A stretch of 64,000 bases of DNA from Leifsonia sp. NPDC080035 (GTDB lineage Bacteria > Actinomycetota > Actinomycetes > Actinomycetales > Microbacteriaceae). Of the stretch, positions 31,215 to 40,775 are shown one piece after another. How positions within the stretch are numbered: position 1 is the first letter of the stretch; every line of letters starts with the position of its first letter. Location of the stretch: NCBI RefSeq assembly GCF_040050925.1, contig NZ_CP157390.1:1302001-1366000 (forward strand), given 5' to 3'. Under the pieces are notes generated by a model. That model was given only the letters and a program-made list of their open reading frames with translations. It did no database searches and was not told where the DNA came from. Both the position numbers and the translations under genes were made by a program.

Positions 31215-33155
31215 TCAGACCACCCTGTCGTTGCCGCCGTCGACCGAGAGATGCGCGCCCGTCGTCGCGGGCAGACCCGTCGCGAAGGAGAGGACGGCCT
31301 CCGCGACGAGCGCGCTCGTCACCTCGACGCCGAGGAGGTTACGCGTGCGGTACTCCTCGACGGTCAGCCCGTACCTGGCCGCACGCTCGGCGAGCAGCTC
31401 CGGCGTCCAGATCGCGGTGTCGAACACGGCGTCCGGCTCGACCTGGTTCACGCGGATGCGGTCGGCCGCCCACTCCAGGGCGGCGACACGGGCGAGCTGC
31501 GCTGCGGCGGTCTTGCTCGCCGAGTACGCGGCGGCGCCGGGACCGGGCGCCGCGACGTTCTTGGTGGAGACGAGCACGACCCTGCCGCCCCGGGGCGCGA
31601 CGGCGAGCAGCGGATGCGCCGCACGCAGCGCGCGGGCGACCGCGGTGGTGTTGACCAGCAGCGAGCGCTCCCAGACGGGATCGGCGAACGAGGCGATCGG
31701 CTCGCTCGCGGGGAAGATCCCCGCCGCGACCACCAGGATGTCGAGACCGCCGAAATCGCGCGCGGCCGTGTCGAGCGCGGCATCCAGCACGGCAGCGTCC
31801 GCGACGTCGCCGACGACGCCCCGCCATCCTGCGCCGGCGAAGGCGTCGGTCACCGTCTCGCTGAGGTCCACCCCGACCACCGAGGCGCCCTGCGCGAGCA
31901 GCGCTTCGGCGGTCGCGCGGCCGATGCCCGATGCGGCGCCGGTGACCAGGGCGACCTCGCCGTCCAGCGGGCGGCCGACGGCGCCGGAGCGCAGGCGCGC
32001 CTGCTCCAGCTCCCAGTACTCGATGTCGAAGCTGTGCGCCTCGTCGAGCGAGCGGTAGCCGCCCTGGCCGTCCGCCGCGTCCACGATGTCCATCGTGTGC
32101 AGCGCGATGTCGTGCACGGCGTCCGCGGCCGCACGCGAGGCGCCGACGGTGAGCAGTCCGAGCTCGGGGTCGAGGATGACGCGCGGCGCCGGGTCGATCG
32201 GCTCGATGTCGCCGGGGATGCGGTGCCGGTGCTCGGCGACGTAGGCCCGATAGGCGTCCGCGTACCCGGCGACGTCGCGACCGATCAGCGGCGTGCGCTT
32301 GGTGCGGATGACGTGCTCGGGCGTCGCGGTGCCCCGGGAAGTCGCCGCGAGGGCATCGGGCCGTCCGGCGTAGGCGAACGCCCGCCCCGAGGCCGACTGG
32401 CGCACGATGACCGGGCGGCCCGCCGCGGTGGACACGTCGCGGCGCAGGCCGGCGAGGACGGCTGCCGAGCCTCCGCGATCAACGGCGGGACCGGGGTCGC
32501 CCCACGCCGGCGATCCGAACGACGCGGAGGCGCGCTCGACCAGTTCGAGGTGACGGCGGAGCGCGTCGTCCGGATCGTCGGCGAAGGTGAAGAGTCCGTG
32601 GTTCGCCAGCACGAGGGCGTCCACCCCCGCGAGCGGCGCGGACGCGACCGCCCGCGCGAGAGGGAAGCCCGGCATCACGTACGGGAGCACGAACACCCCG
32701 TCGCCGAGCACTTCCGCCGCGTGGCGCACGCCGTCCGGCTGGTCGGTCAGCGCGACGATCGCGTCCGCGTGCGAGTGCAGCACGACGCGGGAGGGCAGGT
32801 GCGCGTGCAGCAGCGCCTCGATGGAGGCGGTCGGAGCGGCGGCGTCCAGCGACGCCTGACGGAGCTCGTTGACCATCCGGCCGTCACTCAGCTCGTCGAG
32901 CTCCAGCAGGCGGCGCAGCCTCTCGCGCCGAAGGGGAGCGAATCCGGCGGGCTCGATCGTGCCGAGGTCCCAGCCGCTGCCCTTGACGAGCACGAGCTCG
33001 ACCGCCTCGCCGGTGACGTCGAGTCCGACGCTCTTGATGGAGGTGTTGCCGCCGCCGTGCAGCACGAGGGCCGGGTCGCCGCCCAGCGCACGGGAGACGC
33101 GGGTGATCTCCGCGAGAGCGGCTTCGGCCTGTTCGCCGAGGTGGATGCGCGTCAT
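31215..33155 (-). CDS. Bifunctional class II aldolase / short-chain dehydrogenase (RhaD-ADH-type fusion)
   Basis: A 646-residue fusion. Residues about 1-400 are a class II (zinc) aldolase: GGGNTSIK, VVLHSHADAI and LVLANHGLFTF supply the His ligands. Residues 400-646 are a short-chain dehydrogenase: VALVTGAASGIGRATAEALL, then LVVAAGIFP, active-site YSASKTAAAQL and VNQVEPDAVF. The layout is that of bifunctional rhamnulose-1-phosphate aldolase/lactaldehyde dehydrogenases. It would cleave a ketose 1-phosphate and oxidise the aldehyde. ATG overlaps the kinase stop (ATGA). No isomerase gene accompanies it, so rhamnose is not assured. Confidence 0.85.
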   Translation of the reverse strand: MTRIHLGEQAEAALAEITRVSRALGGDPALVLHGGGNTSIKSVGLDVTGEAVELVLVKGSGWDLGTIEPAGFAPLRRERLRRLLELDELSDGRMVNELRQASLDAAAPTASIEALLHAHLPSRVVLHSHADAIVALTDQPDGVRHAAEVLGDGVFVLPYVMPGFPLARAVASAPLAGVDALVLANHGLFTFADDPDDALRRHLELVERASASFGSPAWGDPGPAVDRGGSAAVLAGLRRDVSTAAGRPVIVRQSASGRAFAYAGRPDALAATSRGTATPEHVIRTKRTPLIGRDVAGYADAYRAYVAEHRHRIPGDIEPIDPAPRVILDPELGLLTVGASRAAADAVHDIALHTMDIVDAADGQGGYRSLDEAHSFDIEYWELEQARLRSGAVGRPLDGEVALVTGAASGIGRATAEALLAQGASVVGVDLSETVTDAFAGAGWRGVVGDVADAAVLDAALDTAARDFGGLDILVVAAGIFPASEPIASFADPVWERSLLVNTTAVARALRAAHPLLAVAPRGGRVVLVSTKNVAAPGPGAAAYSASKTAAAQLARVAALEWAADRIRVNQVEPDAVFDTAIWTPELLAERAARYGLTVEEYRTRNLLGVEVTSALVAEAVLSFATGLPATTGAHLSVDGGNDRVV

Positions 33156-34645
33156 CGGGCCAGCTCCGTCCACACGCTGTTCATCGCCGCGAGCACCCGG
33201 TCGAAGCGCTCCGCCTGCGCGCGGTACACCGCGCGGTCGGCTCCCGGCGAGACGACGAGCGACGGGTCGGGGTCGACGCGCCAGTGGCCTGTGTCGACGC
33301 CGACACCGGAGGCGGCGAGGGAGGCGACGCCCCGGGCGCCGAGCTCGGTGCCGAGCTGCCGTCGCACGGGATGGCCGATCACGTCCGCGAACATCTGCGC
33401 CCAGAGCGGGTTCTTCGCCCCGCCCCCGGCGAGAGTCCAGGGCTCGGCCGAGACCGCGGCGCCGCTCACGCGGAGGGTGTCGAGCTGGACGCGGTGGTAC
33501 TGGGTGATGCCCTCCGCGACCGCGCGGGCGATCTCGCGGTAGCCGTGCTTGTCCTTGACGCCCAGGAGCGTGCCCGATGCGCCGAGGTGCTCGGGCGCGC
33601 CGTGCACGAACGGGAGGAACAGCAGCCCGTCGGCGCCCGCCGGCACGCCAGAGGCGGCGTGGAGGAGGTCGCGCGGGCTCACTGCGTCCGCCGCCATGGT
33701 CGACATGAGCGACGAGAACCACTCCACGCTCGCCGCCGAGGTGGGGGCCACCTCCTGGGCGAGCATGTACCTGTTGTCCGGCAGCAGCGCGTTCAGGGTG
33801 ACCCGCGGCGGCTCGGAGTCGGCGGGCACCACGACGGAGTTGATGGCCCAGGTGCCGACGATGACGGTGACGTCGGCCGGCTCGACGGCGCCCGCGCCGA
33901 TCGGGCTGGCGATGCAGTCCATGCAGCCGGCCACGACGGGTGTGCCCTCCGGCAGGCCGGTGCGGGCGGCCGCGTCCGGAGTGACGGCGCCGACGACGGC
34001 GTCCGATCGGGAGAGCGCCGGCTGCAGGCGCATGAGCTCGCGCGGCAGGCCCAGCAGGTCGAAGACGGCGGGCTCGTACGCGCGCTCCGCGAGGTTGACG
34101 AGCCCGCACGCCGACGCGTCGGAGAAGTCGGCGCTCGGGCGGCCGGTGAGGCAGGCGGTGATCCAGTCCTTGCAGCTGAGCGCCCAGCGAGAACGCTCGA
34201 GCGTCTCCGGCTCCTCGTCGTGCAGCCAGCGCAGCAGCACCCCCGGCTGCCCGGCCCACGGGACCGAGCCGGTCGCGAGCCGCACGCGCTCGACCTCGTC
34301 GGCGTCGAGCGCCGCGACGATCCGCTCGCTGCGGCTGTCGGTCGAAGCGAAGGCGGACCGGACCGGCCGGAGCTGCTCGTCGACGAGGTAGAGCCCGTTC
34401 CCGTGGCCGGTGGCACCGACGGCGCGCACGGTCCAGCTCTCTGCGACGAGCCAGGCGGTGAGGTCGGCGAGCACGCCGGCGACGACGTCCCACAGCGCCG
34501 CCATGTCGATCTCCTGACGGTCGGCGGCGACGGCGACGCGCGGGTTCGCCGCGGAGAACGTGCGCAGCTCGGCGCCGTTCTCATCGAACGCGGCGGCCTT
34601 CGCGGCGGTGAGGCCGACGTCGATCCCGATCAGGCAGTGCTTCAT
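33152..34645 (-). CDS. FGGY family carbohydrate kinase, LyxK/EryA-like
   Basis: A 497-residue FGGY kinase. The N-terminal ATPase fold begins LIGIDVGLTAAKAAAFDENG. GATGHGNGLYLVD and MDCIASPIGAGAVEP, then VGTWAINS, line the sugar pocket. The C-terminal phosphate motif is LAGGGAKNPLWAQMFADVIG. The pattern VGTWAINS with PTSAASVEWFSS is closest to L-xylulose or erythritol kinases. It probably phosphorylates a polyol or ketose brought in by the co-operonic ABC importer. Coupled to both neighbours by ATGA overlaps. Confidence 0.85.
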   Translation of the reverse strand: MKHCLIGIDVGLTAAKAAAFDENGAELRTFSAANPRVAVAADRQEIDMAALWDVVAGVLADLTAWLVAESWTVRAVGATGHGNGLYLVDEQLRPVRSAFASTDSRSERIVAALDADEVERVRLATGSVPWAGQPGVLLRWLHDEEPETLERSRWALSCKDWITACLTGRPSADFSDASACGLVNLAERAYEPAVFDLLGLPRELMRLQPALSRSDAVVGAVTPDAAARTGLPEGTPVVAGCMDCIASPIGAGAVEPADVTVIVGTWAINSVVVPADSEPPRVTLNALLPDNRYMLAQEVAPTSAASVEWFSSLMSTMAADAVSPRDLLHAASGVPAGADGLLFLPFVHGAPEHLGASGTLLGVKDKHGYREIARAVAEGITQYHRVQLDTLRVSGAAVSAEPWTLAGGGAKNPLWAQMFADVIGHPVRRQLGTELGARGVASLAASGVGVDTGHWRVDPDPSLVVSPGADRAVYRAQAERFDRVLAAMNSVWTELAR

Positions 34646-36306
34646 TCCGTGCTTCCTCGCAGGGTCCCGGCCTCGCGCCCGATGTCGAGGGCGCGCGGCT
34701 TGAAGCGTCGCATCGCGGCGCGGTAGCGGTCAAGTTCGGCGCGGGCGCGCTCCTCGCTCCAGCCGGCGTGCTCGACGAGGACGGCCGCGACGGCGGGCGC
34801 GGCCGCCAGCCCGACGTCGCTGTTCAGGGCGACGGCCATGCGGCGGAGCACCACGTCCTCCAGCGTGAGCGCGCCCTCCTCGGTGACCGCGTGGACGGCC
34901 TCGGCGGCGATCGCGCCGGTGTCCTCGTCCACGACGACCGCCAGTGCCGGAGTCTCGGCGGCGAGCCGCTCGATGGCGGCGGCCGCGACGCCGTAGGTGT
35001 CGACGAGCCGGGTCGCCGTCCGCACAGGAAGGGCGCTGCGCTCGATGAAGCCGAGACGGAACGCGGACCAGTCGCCCTCCGGGGCGCCCGGCAGCCGCGC
35101 GGCCCGCGTCGGCGAGGCGCCGGGGCGCCGCCCGAGCTCGCGCTCGAGTCTGCGCGCCACCAGCTCGCCGAGGGCGCGGTGCGTCGTGAGCTTGCCCCCG
35201 ATGATCGTGACGAGCCCCGTGTCCGCGCCGTCGTGCACGACGATCTCGTGGTCGCGGCTCACCTTCGACGGGTCGTCCAGCTCGCCGACGTACGGGAGCG
35301 GGCGCACGCCCGAGTACGACCAGAGCACGTCGCCGGGCGTCAGCCCCGCCTGCGGGATGAGCGAGTTGACCGCCCCGAGCAGATACGCGGTCTCGTCCTC
35401 GTCGATCACGATGTCGTCGATGGAGCCGTCGTACGGGAGGTCGGTCGTGCCGATCATGTACTTGCCCTCCCACGGCAGCACGAACATCGGGCGGGCGTCG
35501 TCCGGCGACTCGAAGAAGATGCAGGTCTCGGGCGCGCCGGGGAAGGCGTCGACGACGAGGTGGCTGCCCTTGGTGGGCCCCATCCTCCTGTCGTGCGCAC
35601 CCGCCAGGTCGAGCACGCGGTCCACCCACGGACCGGCCGCGTTCACGACCAGCCGCGCGGGGACGGTCCTGGTCTCGCCGGTCTCGCGGTCCCGGTAGCG
35701 GAGGCCGGAGATGCGGCCGCCGGTGCGCACCAGCGACTCGACCCTGGAGTGGGTGGACACGATCGCGCCGTGGCTCTGCGCCGCCACCGCCAGCTCGACG
35801 GCGAGACGTTCCGTGACCGGGACGTTCGCGTCGTGGAAGAGCCCTCCCCAGCGCAGCCCGGCCTCGGCGAGCGCCGGCCAGTCCCGCTGCAGTCGCTTGC
35901 GGAAGACGACCCGGTTGAGCGGCAGCGGCTTGCCGAGCGACAGCACGTCGTGCAGCATCAGACCGCAGGCCAGCAGCCAGCCCGGCCGGCTCTGCTGCTT
36001 CGAGAACGGGATGAGCATCGGGTAGTGGTGCACGAGGTGCGGCGCCTTGGCGAGCAGGATGTTCCGCTCACGGATCGACTCGTAGACGAGGTGCAGCTCG
36101 AACCGCTCGAGGTACTTGAGACCGCCGTGGATCAGTCGGGTGGAGATCGCCGATGTGCGGGCGGCGAGGTCGTCCTGGTCGAACAGCGCGACGGTCAGGC
36201 CGCGAGCGGCGGCCTCCCGTGCGACGGCAAGGCCGTTGATCCCCGCGCCGATCACGGCGACGTCGACCGCCGGGATCTCCGGCGTATAGGTGGTGAGCGC
36301 GGGCAT
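34642..36306 (-). CDS. Glycerol-3-phosphate dehydrogenase family (GlpD/EryB-like)
   Basis: A 554-residue FAD flavoprotein. The dinucleotide loop is VAVIGAGINGLAVAREAAARG. RTSAISTRLIHGGLKYLERFELHLVYE, LPWEGKYMIGTTDLPYDG and GGKLTTHRALGEL match GlpD throughout, and the C-terminal domain is the GlpD helical cap. In this operon, next to an FGGY kinase and an ABC importer, it may oxidise a polyol phosphate other than glycerol-3-phosphate, as EryB does for erythritol-1-phosphate. Electrons would pass to quinone at the membrane. Its substrate is an inference. Confidence 0.85.
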   Translation of the reverse strand: MPALTTYTPEIPAVDVAVIGAGINGLAVAREAAARGLTVALFDQDDLAARTSAISTRLIHGGLKYLERFELHLVYESIRERNILLAKAPHLVHHYPMLIPFSKQQSRPGWLLACGLMLHDVLSLGKPLPLNRVVFRKRLQRDWPALAEAGLRWGGLFHDANVPVTERLAVELAVAAQSHGAIVSTHSRVESLVRTGGRISGLRYRDRETGETRTVPARLVVNAAGPWVDRVLDLAGAHDRRMGPTKGSHLVVDAFPGAPETCIFFESPDDARPMFVLPWEGKYMIGTTDLPYDGSIDDIVIDEDETAYLLGAVNSLIPQAGLTPGDVLWSYSGVRPLPYVGELDDPSKVSRDHEIVVHDGADTGLVTIIGGKLTTHRALGELVARRLERELGRRPGASPTRAARLPGAPEGDWSAFRLGFIERSALPVRTATRLVDTYGVAAAAIERLAAETPALAVVVDEDTGAIAAEAVHAVTEEGALTLEDVVLRRMAVALNSDVGLAAAPAVAAVLVEHAGWSEERARAELDRYRAAMRRFKPRALDIGREAGTLRGSTE

Positions 36307-36307
36307 G

Positions 36308-37180
36308 TCAGTGCGCGAGCTGCTGGTAGAACTCGTAGGCCTCCTCGGCCGTGAGCCCGTCGTGGACGACGCCGCGCACCGCGGCGAGCATGGCGGAGGG
36401 GTGCTCGGACTGGAAGACGTTGCGGCCCATGTCGACGCCGGCCGCGCCCTCCTGGATCGCGCGGTACGCGACGCGCAGCGCCTCCTTCTCCTCCACCTTC
36501 TTGCCGCCGGCGATGACGATCGGCACCGGGCAGGCGCTGGTGACCGTCTCGAAGCCCTCCTCGACGTAGTACGTCTTGACGAAGGCGGCGCCGAGCTCGG
36601 CGGAGATGCGGGTGGCGAGGCGGAAGTAGCGGGCGTCCCGCACCATGTCCCGTCCCACCGCGGTCACGGCGAGCACCGGGATCCCGGCCGCCTGGCCCTG
36701 GTCGACGAGCGTCGTCAGGTTCCTGACCGAGCGGCTCTCGTTCTCGGTGCCGACGAAGACCTGCACGGCAAGCGCTGCCGCGTCCACCCGTACCGCGTCG
36801 TCGATGCCGACCGCGATGTCCTCGGCGGTGAGATCGCCGAGCACGCTCGGGCCGCCGCTCGCGCGCAGCACGACGCCCTTGCCGGAGGTGGCGGGCACGG
36901 TCGTGCGCAGCGCGCCGCGGGTGCACATCAGGGCGTCGGCCTGCGGGATGAGCGGGACGATCGAGCGGTCGAGCCGCTCGAGGCCGGAGGTGGGGCCCTG
37001 GAAGTAGCCGTGGTCGAAGGCCAGCATGACCGTCTTGCCGTCCGCCGGGTCGAAGACGCGCGAGAGGCGCGCGCGCATCCCCCAGTCCTGTCCGGCGAGG
37101 CCCTTGAGCGGGAAGTCGCCCGCCTGGGCGACGGCACCCGTGAAGTCGGTCCCTTCGCGGAGGTCGTCGAGGTCAGCCAT
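36308..37180 (-). CDS. LsrF-like class I aldolase/thiolase
   Basis: A 290-residue TIM-barrel protein strikingly like LsrF (3-hydroxy-5-phosphonooxypentane-2,4-dione thiolase): ADLDDLREGTDF, DWGMRARLSRVF, TVMLAFDHGYFQGPTSGLE, FVKTYYVEEGFE (with the Schiff-base-type Lys), VPIVIAGGKKVEEKEAL and GVDMGRNVFQSEHP. In E. coli LsrF degrades phospho-AI-2. Here there is no LsrG or LsrK, and the neighbours are polyol-type enzymes, so it may cleave another phosphorylated ketose. One base separates it from the GlpD-like gene and it overlaps the upstream permease by eight. Confidence 0.82.
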   Translation of the reverse strand: MADLDDLREGTDFTGAVAQAGDFPLKGLAGQDWGMRARLSRVFDPADGKTVMLAFDHGYFQGPTSGLERLDRSIVPLIPQADALMCTRGALRTTVPATSGKGVVLRASGGPSVLGDLTAEDIAVGIDDAVRVDAAALAVQVFVGTENESRSVRNLTTLVDQGQAAGIPVLAVTAVGRDMVRDARYFRLATRISAELGAAFVKTYYVEEGFETVTSACPVPIVIAGGKKVEEKEALRVAYRAIQEGAAGVDMGRNVFQSEHPSAMLAAVRGVVHDGLTAEEAYEFYQQLAH

Positions 37181-38228
37181 GGATGTTCTCCTTCTTCTTG
37201 GCGGTGATGGTCAGGGAGTCGCGCAGGCGCGCGAACGCGGAGCGGCCGGTGCCGGTCGCGGCGGTGGAGACCACCACGACGGCCACGACGAGCACGCCCT
37301 TGAGGATGTTCTGGGCGCCGACGCTCCAGCCGACGAGGTTGAGCAGGCCCGAGAGCAGCACGAAGAACAGCGCTCCGGTCCACGCGCCGACGGGCATCGC
37401 GCGGCCGCCGGAGATCAGCGTGCCGCCGATCACCACGACGGCGACGGAGTCGAGCATGTAGGAGGTGCCGAGAACGGTGCTCGGCGAGATGAAGGCGGCG
37501 AGCAGGCCGCCGGCGAGGCCGGCGAATCCGCCGCTGACGATGTAGGTGATGGCGGTGACCCGCCACACGCGGATGCCGGCACGCTCGGCGGCGCGCGGGC
37601 TCTGCCCGACGGCGAGCACCGAGAGTCCGAAGCGGGTGCGTGCGAGCACGAGGGCGACGACGGCCGTGACGACCGCGACCAGGATCGCCATGACCGGGAT
37701 GCCGAGCAGCTTGGCGTTGACGAACGCGCGCAGCCCGGCCGCCGCCGATGCGCGGTTCGCGTCGGCGAGCAGCAGCGTCGTCGACTGGACGATCAGGCTG
37801 GTCGCGAGCGTCGCGATGATCGGCGGCACCCGCAGCACCAGGATGGCGATGGCGCTCACCAGACCGGCGAGCACGCCGGCGCCGGCCGCCGCGGCCACGC
37901 CGACGACGGGGCCAGCTGTCGCGCCGACGCCGACGGAGACATAGGACGCCAGGGAGACGACCGTCCCGACCGAGACGTCGATGTTGCCGGGCCCGAGGGT
38001 GATGACCAGCATCTGGCCGAGGGCGACGAGCACCAGGAACGGCGCGAGCGAGAGAGCCTGGGCGAGCGGGTCGAACGGCTGCGCCGGGCGCACCGCGACG
38101 ATGCAGATCCAGACGGCGAGCACGCCGATCAGCGACCAGCCCCAGGCGGGCCAGCGGAACCGGTGGCGCGGCTCGGCGACGGGCGTGGCGAGCGTGGGCG
38201 TCGGCGTGGACGTTGTGGACGTTGTCAT
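37173..38228 (-). CDS. Sugar ABC transporter permease (RbsC/LsrD-like)
   Basis: A 351-residue permease of the ribose/AI-2 class with 8-10 helices. LVALGQMLVITLGPGNIDVSVG and the second-half NPGIDLS-like region GGTLISGGRAMPVGAW are the family marks. It forms a dimer with the next permease and the RbsA-type ATPase. ATG overlaps the stop of the other permease. Confidence 0.87.
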   Translation of the reverse strand: MTTSTTSTPTPTLATPVAEPRHRFRWPAWGWSLIGVLAVWICIVAVRPAQPFDPLAQALSLAPFLVLVALGQMLVITLGPGNIDVSVGTVVSLASYVSVGVGATAGPVVGVAAAAGAGVLAGLVSAIAILVLRVPPIIATLATSLIVQSTTLLLADANRASAAAGLRAFVNAKLLGIPVMAILVAVVTAVVALVLARTRFGLSVLAVGQSPRAAERAGIRVWRVTAITYIVSGGFAGLAGGLLAAFISPSTVLGTSYMLDSVAVVVIGGTLISGGRAMPVGAWTGALFFVLLSGLLNLVGWSVGAQNILKGVLVVAVVVVSTAATGTGRSAFARLRDSLTITAKKKENIHG

Positions 38229-39232
38229 CGGCTGAACCTCTCGGTGACGATGCGGCCGGCCAGCACCGCGAGGACGATCACGCCCTGCGCCCCGGCCTGC
38301 ATGCTCGACGGCAGCGCCACCAGGCTGAGCAGGACGGAGATCAGGCCGAGGGTCACCGCACCGAGCGCGGTGCCGAACGGGAGTGCCCGGCCGCCGGAGA
38401 AGGTGCCGCCGCCGAGGATGACCGCGGCGATGGTGGTGAGGGTGAAGTTGCTCGCCGAGTTGATGTCGCCCGACCGGGTCTGCGACGCCAGCAGGAGGCC
38501 GGAGACGAGGATGAGCACGGCAGCGAGCACGTAGGCGGCGATGCGGGTGCGGGTGAGCGACCAGCCCGCCTTGTCCAGGGTGGCCGCGCTGGAGCCGAGG
38601 GCGCGCATCCTGGCGCCGACGCGGCTGCGGCGGGTGAGCCACCAGCCGAGCACGGCCGCGACCGCGATGAAGACGAGGGGCGGAGGCACGATGGTGCTGC
38701 GCCACGACCCGATCGCCGTCAGCCACGCGGGCGTCGCCCCGCCGGGCGTCGGGAGCAGCTGCAGGCCGATCCCGAGCCACACGAACGACATCCCCAGCGT
38801 GACGATGATCGAGGGGACACCGCGCTTCTGCACGATGAGCCCGAGCAGTGCGTAGACGACCAGCACGGCGGCGAGCATGACGACACCGAGCAGCGGGCTG
38901 GTCGCGAGGGTCGTGGCGGCGATCACCGTCACGAGCCCGACGAGGTTTCCGATGCCGAGGTCGATGTCGCCGACCGACATGATGATCATCTGCGCCTGCG
39001 CGGCGAAGACCAGGGGGACGGCCGACATCAGCATCAGGCTGAGCCCGCTGACCGAGAGGATGCCCGGCTGGATCGCCGCGGCGATCGCGACGATCACGAC
39101 CAGTGCGACGAGGGAGAGCAGTGCGGGCGAGCCGTGCGCGAGCCCGGCGCGGAGGCGCACGGCCGGAGCCGGGCGCCCCGAGCGGACCGCGGGCGCGGCG
39201 CCGGCGGTGGATGCGGTGGTCGCTGTGCTCAA
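38225..39232 (-). CDS. Sugar ABC transporter permease (RbsC/LsrC-like), TTG start
   Basis: A 335-residue permease with about nine helices: VFAAQAQMIIMSVGDIDLGIGN and AVILGGGTFSGGRALPFGTA are the RbsC signatures. The only start consistent with the upstream stop is TTG at 39232, which shares four bases with it (TTGA). No ATG or GTG lies nearby in the long Ala/Arg-rich N-terminal tail. Pairs with the permease at 37173. Confidence 0.85.
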   Translation of the reverse strand: MSTATTASTAGAAPAVRSGRPAPAVRLRAGLAHGSPALLSLVALVVIVAIAAAIQPGILSVSGLSLMLMSAVPLVFAAQAQMIIMSVGDIDLGIGNLVGLVTVIAATTLATSPLLGVVMLAAVLVVYALLGLIVQKRGVPSIIVTLGMSFVWLGIGLQLLPTPGGATPAWLTAIGSWRSTIVPPPLVFIAVAAVLGWWLTRRSRVGARMRALGSSAATLDKAGWSLTRTRIAAYVLAAVLILVSGLLLASQTRSGDINSASNFTLTTIAAVILGGGTFSGGRALPFGTALGAVTLGLISVLLSLVALPSSMQAGAQGVIVLAVLAGRIVTERFSR

Positions 39233-40743
39233 CGCACGTCCCCTTCCTCGAACGAGTCGGCGATGATCCGTTCCTCGGTATTGGTCTCGCCGGCGAGCTC
39301 CGAGACGATCCGGCCCGCGCGCAGCACGTAGACGCGGTCGCAGTGGGCCATCTCGGCGTTCTCTGTCGAGTACCAGACGATGGCGCGTCCCGCCGCCGCC
39401 TCGGCCTTCATGAGCGTGTAGAGCTCGTTCTTGGTGGCCACGTCGACCCCGCGGAACGGGTCGTCGAGGAGCACGAGGGCGGCGTCCGTGGCGAATGCCC
39501 TTGCCACGAGCACCTTCTGCTGGTTGCCGCCGCTGAGCGCGGTGATGGGCGACCCGGCGGCGCCGCGGATGCGGAGCGCGTCGATCCAGCGCGCGGCGAG
39601 CGCACGCTTCGCGCGGCCGTTGACGACGCCGGCGGTGCTGATGCCGCGCAGGGCGGCGACGGTCAGGTTCTGGGCGACGCTCCAGAGCGGCAGGATGCCG
39701 GAGGTCTGCCGGTCGCCCGGCACGTAGGCGCGGCGGCGCGGCGCCGTGACGCCGCGGGCGAACGCGCCGGCGGACCACAGCCGGGTGAGCATCCGCTCCT
39801 GGCCCTGGCCCGCCAGACCGGCGAGGCCCACGATCTCGCCCGAGCGGACGGTGAACGGGATGCCGTCGCCGCGGATGGCGGCCACGACGTCCCCGGGCGT
39901 CCTGGCGTCCGCCGCGGCCTCCACCTCGGCGGCCGCGTGCACCTCCCCGCCCATCGCGTGCAGCAGGGTGCGCTCGTCGGCCCCGGTGAAGACCCCGGCG
40001 ACGGCGCCGTCCCGCATGACGGCGACGCGGTCGCTGTGCGCGATCACCTCGGCCATGCGGTGCGAGATCAGCAGCACGCTCACGCCGTCGGCCGTGAGCC
40101 GGTGCAGGTGCGCGTAGAGCTGACCGGCGGCGTCCACCCCGAGCGACTCGGTCGGCTCGTCCAGGATCAGCAGACCGAGCCGCTCGGTGCAGAGCGCGCG
40201 GGCGATCTCGACCATCTGGCGCTGCGCCAGGGTGAGCTCGCCAACGCGGCGGACGACAGCGATCCCGTGCCCGGGGAACACGGCGTCCAGGACCTCGCCG
40301 ATGCGCCGTTCCGCGCGTCCCTTCCACCCGAAGGAGGGGCCGCCGCGGCGGTCGGAGAGGTACGCGTTCTCGGCGACGGTCAGGTCGGCGCAGAGCGCCA
40401 GCTCCTGGTAGACCATGCGGACGCCGGCGGCGGCCGCCGTCTGCGCGTCCCACGGCCGGCCCGCCGCGGCATCCCGCGCGGTGACAGCACCCGTGTCCGG
40501 CTGCTCACGACCGGCGAGGATGCGCATCAGCGTGCTCTTGCCCGCGCCGTTGTGACCGACGAGCCCGAGGATCTCCCCGCGCTCGACGTGCAGGTCGACC
40601 CCGGTCAGCGCACGGGTGCTCCCGTAGCGCTTGGCCACACCGCGGGCGGCGATGGTCGCCGTCGCGCTCGGCGCTGCGGCCGCCGGAGCGGTCGCCGCCG
40701 TCGTACCGGCGCCCGTGGGGGCCGGATGAATCGTCGTTGGCAT
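39229..40743 (-). CDS. Sugar ABC transporter ATP-binding protein, RbsA-type with two NBDs
   Basis: A 504-residue double ATPase. The N-terminal NBD has Walker A GHNGAGKST, signature LTLAQRQMVEIARAL and Walker B LLILDEPTESL. The C-terminal NBD has the usual RbsA-type altered Walker A (GLAGLAGQGQE), signature LSGGNQQKVLVARAF and Walker B LVLLDDPFRGVD. It drives the two RbsC-like permeases. GAGGAGG precedes the ATG at 40743; the binding-protein gene lies 32 bp upstream. Confidence 0.9.
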   Translation of the reverse strand: MPTTIHPAPTGAGTTAATAPAAAAPSATATIAARGVAKRYGSTRALTGVDLHVERGEILGLVGHNGAGKSTLMRILAGREQPDTGAVTARDAAAGRPWDAQTAAAAGVRMVYQELALCADLTVAENAYLSDRRGGPSFGWKGRAERRIGEVLDAVFPGHGIAVVRRVGELTLAQRQMVEIARALCTERLGLLILDEPTESLGVDAAGQLYAHLHRLTADGVSVLLISHRMAEVIAHSDRVAVMRDGAVAGVFTGADERTLLHAMGGEVHAAAEVEAAADARTPGDVVAAIRGDGIPFTVRSGEIVGLAGLAGQGQERMLTRLWSAGAFARGVTAPRRRAYVPGDRQTSGILPLWSVAQNLTVAALRGISTAGVVNGRAKRALAARWIDALRIRGAAGSPITALSGGNQQKVLVARAFATDAALVLLDDPFRGVDVATKNELYTLMKAEAAAGRAIVWYSTENAEMAHCDRVYVLRAGRIVSELAGETNTEERIIADSFEEGDVR

Positions 40744-40775
40744 GGGATCCTCCTCGAACTCGCCGGTCGCTCGCG

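Noticed and set aside
31215..33155. Firm assignment to L-rhamnose catabolism
   Set aside because: The fusion enzyme fits, but rhamnose isomerase and mutarotase genes are absent here and a GlpD-like gene is unexplained.
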